Positions 7,164 to 11,357 of a stretch of DNA of 11,357 bases are shown here, piece by piece; the stretch's first letter is position 1; each line of letters opens with the position of its first letter. The stretch comes from Phycisphaerales bacterium. Its GTDB lineage: Bacteria > Planctomycetota > Phycisphaerae > Tepidisphaerales > Tepidisphaeraceae. The stretch lies in NCBI GenBank assembly GCA_028288775.1, contig JAQGHP010000282.1, positions 1 through 11,357 of the forward strand, given 5' to 3'. A model generated the notes under the pieces. It made no database searches. It saw nothing but the letters and a program-made list of their open reading frames with translations, and was not told the origin of the DNA. The position numbers and the translations under genes were made by a program.

Positions 7164-7174
7164 GCATCTCAGCC

Positions 7175-8503
7175 ATGGCGGCAGGGTGGACACAAGATCG
7201 GGTCGTGCAACTGGCGCCCGACGGGGCGAGCCTCAAGGCGGGGCAGGGATTGGCACTGACAAAAAAGTGGGTCAGCCTTGGCCGCGATGAGCTGTATGTC
7301 TGGGGGGAATGCCAGGGGAGCGGGGCGAAGCCGTATCAGGTGCAATTTGATCTCTCCGAATCGGCATCGAAGTGCTCCTGCCCCAGCCGAAAATTCCCCT
7401 GCAAGCATGCGCTGGGTTTGATGCTCATCCTCACGGCCTCGTCGGACGCGATTGCTTCGCAGGCGATGCCGGCGTGGGTTGCCGAGTGGGTGGCCGGCCG
7501 AATCGAGCGCACCAGGAAAAGGCAGGAAAAGGCCGAAGCGCCGCCCAAGCCTGTGGATGAAGAAGCCCAGGCCCAGCGGCTGGAGAAAAGGCTGGCGCGC
7601 GTCGCCGAAGGATTGACGGCCCTGAAGCGGTGGGCCGAAGACCTGATCAACGCCGGGATCGCGACGTTGCCCTCGAAAGGGTACGCATTCTTTGACGAGC
7701 CGGCCCGGCGTCTCATCGACGCCCAGGCGCCGGGCGTGGCAGGCCGCGTGCAGAAACTGGCGCAGATCGCCGGATCGGGGGCCGGATGGCAGCATCCGTT
7801 CGTTTCGCAACTCGCGTCGCTCTACCTGCTGATTCGCGCTTTCGAAGGGCGTGCGGCGCTTCCCGAATCCGTTCAACATGACGTCATGGCGAACATCGGA
7901 ATTCCGGTGAAGTCCGAGGACATCGCCGCACTCCCCGCCGTGCGTGACCTCTGGCAGATCATTGCGCAGGAAGTGGACGTCGAGGAGGGCCTGCGCGTTC
8001 AGCGCACATGGCTTTTCGGCAGCGAATCCCGACGCCCCGCGTTGGTTTTGGCGTTCGCGCACGGCGCCGCCCCCCTCGACGTGAGCCTCGCACCCGGATT
8101 GAGCTTCGAGGGCGAGGTCACTTACTTCCCCGGCAACGGACTGCGGGCGGCGGTGACGGCCCGCGGCGACCTGAAACCCCTGACCGCCGCCCGCGGCCTG
8201 GCGACACTCGAGGAACTCTGCGCCTTCGCCACGGGGCATTTTTCGCAGGAGCCCTGGCTATCTGAAGTGGTGACGCCGGTTCATCGTGTGATTCCGATGA
8301 AGTCGGACGGGGGATGGGCCATGGTGGATGCCGACCGCCGGGCCATTCCCGCGACTATGAATGATCGGGCGGGCTGGCTGTCGCTGGCGATTTCCGGGTC
8401 TCATCCGATCGATCTCATGACCGGGTACGATGGGCGCAGCTTGCGTCCGCTGGCTATCATCGCCAACGGCGAATATGTTTCGCTCATGAGTGGAGGCGCG
8501 TAG
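7175..8503 (+). CDS. SWIM zinc-finger protein of the MoxR/YehL module (YehQ-like)
   Basis: Predicted 442 residues. The SWIM zinc-binding signature CxCx6CxH is seen at C67, C69, C76 and H78, within a stretch ending KFPCKHALGL (73-82). A highly charged segment at about 105-148, rich in Arg, Lys, Glu and Ala, follows and is likely a coiled coil. The remaining ~290 residues show no motif I can name but have alternating strand and helix character. SWIM domains bind DNA or mediate protein contacts. In E. coli YehQ and in many bacterial gene sets a SWIM protein is encoded with a MoxR ATPase and a vWA protein, as here. The ATG at 7175 has no upstream Shine-Dalgarno sequence and would sit close to the 5' end of a transcript from the 7135-7163 promoter. 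The next gene begins 11 bases after its stop. Role in the module: probably a client- or nucleic-acid-recognition subunit (inference). Confidence 0.85.
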   Translation: MAAGWTQDRVVQLAPDGASLKAGQGLALTKKWVSLGRDELYVWGECQGSGAKPYQVQFDLSESASKCSCPSRKFPCKHALGLMLILTASSDAIASQAMPAWVAEWVAGRIERTRKRQEKAEAPPKPVDEEAQAQRLEKRLARVAEGLTALKRWAEDLINAGIATLPSKGYAFFDEPARRLIDAQAPGVAGRVQKLAQIAGSGAGWQHPFVSQLASLYLLIRAFEGRAALPESVQHDVMANIGIPVKSEDIAALPAVRDLWQIIAQEVDVEEGLRVQRTWLFGSESRRPALVLAFAHGAAPLDVSLAPGLSFEGEVTYFPGNGLRAAVTARGDLKPLTAARGLATLEELCAFATGHFSQEPWLSEVVTPVHRVIPMKSDGGWAMVDADRRAIPATMNDRAGWLSLAISGSHPIDLMTGYDGRSLRPLAIIANGEYVSLMSGGA

Positions 8504-8504
8504 G

Positions 8505-8514
8505 GGAGGTGATC
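8505..8514 (+). promoter_or_regulatory. Extended Shine-Dalgarno sequence deciding a GTG start
   Basis: GGAGGTGATC is complementary over ten bases to the common bacterial 16S 3' tail (GATCACCTCC). It ends right before GTG 8515, with its GGAGG core 5 bases from that codon. The alternative GTG at 8509 lies inside the pairing region, so 8515 is the better start. Confidence 0.65.
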
Positions 8515-10041
8515 GTGCTCGAGGACCTGACAGTGACCGCCGCCGTCGGCACGGGCCGAAAGCCCCCGGCCATCGGCCCGATCAGCCCGGCGATGGACGA
8601 AGCCTTGGGCGTCCTGGCGGATGAATCCCCGGCGGGAAAGCTGCTGGGGGCCGCCGCAATTCTCAATCGATATGAACGGTGCGGGAGCCTGCCGCGTCCC
8701 TCGAACGCGCTGCCACCCCAGGCGGCGGAGGAAACATCGCCCCCGTGCTCGCGCCGCGCTGGCGAGTTGCTCGCGCAAATCCTGTCGATGGCGAACAACG
8801 AAACCAGGGCACATCTCATCGGCGAATGGCTTGCGGCAGCGGCGCGGGTGTCGCACCGTGTTCCGCACCGTTTCCTTCCTGCACTGCTCGACTATGGTTC
8901 AGCCCACCGCGTGGCGCGGGCCGGCATTGCCCAAGTCGCCGGGACACGCGGCCCCTGGCTCATGCGACTGAATCTTCAATGGCAGTTCGGTGCGGACGAG
9001 TCGGAGAATCCCGCTTCAGTATGGTCCACGGGTGCGCGCGAGCAACGCGTCGCCGCACTCAATCGCCTGCGCGCGACAAACCCCGCGGCCGCCCGGGAAC
9101 TCGTTCAGGCGACTTGGAAGGAAGATGCCGCAGACGATCGATCGTTGTTTGTGAGCGCGCTGACGATCGGGCTGGGCGCCGAAGATGAGCCCTTCCTCGA
9201 AACGTGCCTGGATGACCGCAGCAAGCAGGTTCGCACGGCGGCCGCCGAATTGTTGGCGCGATTGCCGCGATCGGCCCTGGTGGGCCGAATGATCTCGCGT
9301 GCCGAACTGCTCTTGCGATTTCAGGCCGGGAAGCGGGGAGGATTGCTGAGAAAGACCACTCCCGCGGCGATTGACGTGGCATTGCCGCCGGAAGAATTTT
9401 CCGCCCAGTGGGCGCGCGACGGCATCATCGAGAAACCGGAGGGAAAGATCGGCCGCCGGCAATGGTGGCTGACGCAATTCCTCGCGGCGATTCCGCCGAC
9501 GCATTGGTCGGGCACCTGGCAGGTCAGCCCGGAGGAATGCGTCGCGGCGGTCGCCGACGAATTCACCGGCGTGGTTCTCACGGCATGGAGCCGGGCGGCA
9601 GAGCGACACCCCGATGACGCCTGGAGCCGGGCCTTGCTGCTGGCAGCTGCCAAAGAAGATCGCGGCCCGCTCACGCTGGCATTGTTGAACGGCCTTGCGC
9701 CCGCCGCCCGGCAGGCGGTCGCGGCGGAGTTACTTGAGTCATCGAAAATGACGGCCGACCTCCTGCTCCAGGTGCTCCGGGCCGGCGACTTCGCCTACGA
9801 TCGGCACTCCGCGGATGTGTTGCTCAGGCAAATTGATCGACAACGCGAGCAGCAGACGACGGCGTACGCCTATCTCCTCCCACAGGTCCTGCAAGGTGCG
9901 GCACTGCGCATTCCGCCGGAATTTTACGACGAGCTTGCCCAGCGCTGGGGTGGGGACAAATGGGAGCCGTATCGCAAAGCCCTCGACGAGTTTTTCCAGA
10001 AACTCCTGCTTCGGCGGGAAATTCAAAGGGAGTTGGCGTGA
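8515..10041 (+). CDS. DUF5691 family protein, HEAT-repeat-like, MoxR module
   Basis: Predicted 508 residues from GTG 8515 (two fewer than from GTG 8509). The most recognisable part is about 176-262: REQRVAALNRLRATNP, then WKEDAADDRSLFVSAL, then EDEPFLETCLDDRSK and VRTAAAELLARLP. These are helical pairs of the HEAT or Armadillo style and match the DUF5691 pattern as I remember it. A Pro-rich linker at about 58-78 precedes it. The C-terminal part (about 330-508) is again mostly amphipathic helices and ends in a charged helix, FFQKLLLRREIQREL. No catalytic motif is seen. DUF5691 proteins are typically encoded between a SWIM protein and a YehL-type ATPase, exactly the order here, so it is probably a scaffold or adaptor of that complex (inference). 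Its stop overlaps the next start as GTGA. Function is not established. Confidence 0.8.
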   Translation: MLEDLTVTAAVGTGRKPPAIGPISPAMDEALGVLADESPAGKLLGAAAILNRYERCGSLPRPSNALPPQAAEETSPPCSRRAGELLAQILSMANNETRAHLIGEWLAAAARVSHRVPHRFLPALLDYGSAHRVARAGIAQVAGTRGPWLMRLNLQWQFGADESENPASVWSTGAREQRVAALNRLRATNPAAARELVQATWKEDAADDRSLFVSALTIGLGAEDEPFLETCLDDRSKQVRTAAAELLARLPRSALVGRMISRAELLLRFQAGKRGGLLRKTTPAAIDVALPPEEFSAQWARDGIIEKPEGKIGRRQWWLTQFLAAIPPTHWSGTWQVSPEECVAAVADEFTGVVLTAWSRAAERHPDDAWSRALLLAAAKEDRGPLTLALLNGLAPAARQAVAAELLESSKMTADLLLQVLRAGDFAYDRHSADVLLRQIDRQREQQTTAYAYLLPQVLQGAALRIPPEFYDELAQRWGGDKWEPYRKALDEFFQKLLLRREIQRELA

Positions 10042-11150
10042 ACAAAAAAATGGACGATCGCGCGTCGGGAGTTACGGAAGCCATCCTGCGGCGTCATGCC
10101 GAAGACCAGTTCAAGAGCGAACTGGCCGCGCTGACGGAAATCGACGACAGGCCCCGCCCGCCGAAATGGAAGCTCTCGCCGTGGGCGGTGGCGACGTACG
10201 TCCTGGGCGGCAAGGCCGGCGGCACGGAGAGCTCGCCGAAATACATCGGCAAGCGCCGCCTCGTGGAGATCGCCATCGCCACGCTCGCGACCGACCGCGC
10301 CCTTTTGCTCCTGGGCGTGCCCGGCACGGCCAAGTCGTGGCTCTCGGAGCATCTGGCCGCGGCCATCAGCGGCGACAGCACGCAAGTCGTCCAAGGCACG
10401 GCAGGCACCGCCGAGGAACAGATCCGCTACGGCTGGAACTATGCGCTGCTGTTGGCCAAAGGCCCTTCGCGCGAGGCCCTGGTCCCCAGCCCGGTGCTGA
10501 AGGCAATGGCCACCGGTACCATGGCCCGCATCGAAGAACTCACGCGCATGCCCGCCGACGTGCAGGATTCTCTAATCACCATCCTGTCGGAAAAATCGCT
10601 CCCCATCCCGGAACTGGGGGAGGAAGTACAGGCGGCAAAGGGGTTCAACGTCATCGCCACCGCCAACAATCGCGACAAGGGCGTGAACGAACTCAGCAGC
10701 GCCCTCAAGCGGCGGTTCAACACCGTGATCCTCCTCGTGCCCGACAATGCCGATGAAGAGATTTCCATCGTCCGCCAGCGCGTCGCCTCACTCGGGACGG
10801 CGCTGGAGATTCCGGGCGACGTCCCCGGCATCGACCAAATCCGCCGCGTGGTCACCATCTTCCGCGAGCTGCGCAACGGACAAACCGAGGACGGCAAGAG
10901 CAAACTCAAGCAGTCGAGCGGCTCCATGAGCACCGCCGAGGCGATCAGCGTGGTCAACAGCGGCATGGCCCTGGCCGCCCACTTCGGCGACGGATCGGTC
11001 AAGGCGACCGACCTTGCGTCGGGAATCGTCGGCGCGGTGATCAAGGATCCGGTGCAGGACCGGGTCGTCTGGCAGGAATATATGGAGACGGTGTTGAAGG
11101 AACGCGACGGGTGGAAGGATCTCTACCGCGCTTGCCGGGAAACCATCTAG
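10038..11150 (+). CDS. MoxR-family AAA+ ATPase, YehL-like
   Basis: Predicted 370 residues. Walker A is GVPGTAKS at 93-100, with K99 and S100 for ATP and magnesium. The Walker B region reads MARIEELTRMPADVQDSL (162-179), where the usual Asp-Glu pair is Glu-Glu (E166, E167). Sensor 1 is IATANNRD (206-213), and SALKRRFNT (221-229) carries the Arg-Arg-Phe motif typical of MoxR proteins, supplying the trans-acting arginine. A helical lid covers about 240-370. MoxR ATPases form hexameric rings and act as chaperones or remodelling motors, usually with a vWA-domain partner encoded nearby. The GTG at 10038 overlaps the upstream stop (GTGA) and has GGGAG 5 bases before it. The ATG at 10050 is a weaker alternative, 17 bases from that SD, and the longer frame from 9960 is a shadow of the upstream gene. 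The YehL assignment comes from motif form and gene order. Confidence 0.92.
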   Translation: MNKKMDDRASGVTEAILRRHAEDQFKSELAALTEIDDRPRPPKWKLSPWAVATYVLGGKAGGTESSPKYIGKRRLVEIAIATLATDRALLLLGVPGTAKSWLSEHLAAAISGDSTQVVQGTAGTAEEQIRYGWNYALLLAKGPSREALVPSPVLKAMATGTMARIEELTRMPADVQDSLITILSEKSLPIPELGEEVQAAKGFNVIATANNRDKGVNELSSALKRRFNTVILLVPDNADEEISIVRQRVASLGTALEIPGDVPGIDQIRRVVTIFRELRNGQTEDGKSKLKQSSGSMSTAEAISVVNSGMALAAHFGDGSVKATDLASGIVGAVIKDPVQDRVVWQEYMETVLKERDGWKDLYRACRETI

Positions 11151-11154
11151 AAGC

Positions 11155-11357
11155 GTGCCCACGCAAATCACCATCCTCGGCATTCGTCACCACGGCCCCG
11201 GGTCGGCGAGGTCGCTGCTGCGCGCCCTGGATCAATTGAATCCTCAATGCGTGTTGATTGAAGGCCCGCCTGATGCCGACGACATGATTTCCTACGCCGC
11301 GAGGGCGGAGATGCGTCCGCCGGTTGCGCTGCTCGTGCACGCGGTCGATACGCCGAC
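11155..11357 (+). CDS. DUF5682 family protein (YehM-like), 5' part only
   Basis: An open frame starting at GTG 11155, 4 bases after the MoxR stop, gives 67 residues before the window ends. The N-terminus reads TQITILGIRHHGPGSARSLL (residues 3-22), then VLIEGPPDADDM (34-45) and PPVALLVHAVDTP (55-67). The GIRHHGPGSA and IEGPPDAD pair is characteristic of DUF5682 proteins, which accompany YehL-type ATPases. The paired His residues and the Glu and Asp could be metal ligands or catalytic, but the family has no established activity. Only a weak purine run (GAAG) precedes the GTG, so translation may be coupled to the ATPase. The stop and most of the gene lie beyond the right edge. Confidence 0.8.
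   Translation, partial: MPTQITILGIRHHGPGSARSLLRALDQLNPQCVLIEGPPDADDMISYAARAEMRPPVALLVHAVDTP

Noticed and set aside
7169..8239. A 356-codon minus-strand open frame opposite the SWIM gene
   Set aside because: No recognisable domain; the plus strand carries an intact SWIM motif in a sensible operon order, so this is a shadow.
9815..10756. A 313-codon plus-strand frame spanning the DUF5691-MoxR junction
   Set aside because: Arg-, Pro- and His-rich composition typical of a frame-shifted read of GC-rich genes; it overlaps two well-supported genes.

Overview
The window is GC-rich coding DNA from a bacterium. Genes are packed tightly: start codons overlap the previous stop, and several genes are led by Shine-Dalgarno (SD) sequences. 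One SD matches ten bases of the usual 16S anti-SD tail. No taxonomic marker gene is present. Planctomycetota or another high-GC Gram-negative phylum would fit the gene content, but that is a low-confidence inference. I see no RNA genes, insertion sequences, CRISPR arrays or intergenic gaps over about 100 bases.

Region 1 (1-662, minus strand) is the N-terminal 220 residues of a membrane fatty-acid desaturase with two histidine boxes; the rest lies to the left. The 102-base divergent gap (663-764) holds overlapping -10-like elements on both strands and a short palindrome.

Region 2 (765-7105, plus strand) is a five-gene operon in which every gene overlaps the next by 4 to 31 bases. It encodes two diverged cobalamin-binding radical SAM enzymes, a double-GNAT acyltransferase, a second protein tentatively read as GNAT-like, and a bacterial GH3 (ANL-superfamily) acyl-adenylating amide synthetase. 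This looks like a small biosynthetic pathway: radical chemistry (methylation, C-C bond formation or rearrangement) on an unreactive substrate, acyl or aminoacyl transfer, then ATP-dependent activation of a carboxylate and conjugation to an amine. The divergent desaturase hints at a lipid or fatty-acyl product. I do not recognise this combination as a characterised pathway, and it is the best candidate here for an undescribed system.

Region 3 (7135-11357, plus strand) starts with its own promoter-like sequence placed so that the transcript would be nearly leaderless. It then encodes a SWIM zinc-finger protein, a DUF5691 HEAT-like protein, a MoxR-family AAA+ ATPase of the YehL type, and the start of a DUF5682 protein. 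The order resembles the E. coli yehL/yehM/yehP/yehQ set, so a von Willebrand A (vWA) domain protein is expected just beyond the right edge. The biological role of these MoxR-vWA-SWIM modules is not firmly established; a chaperone-like or biological-conflict role has been proposed.
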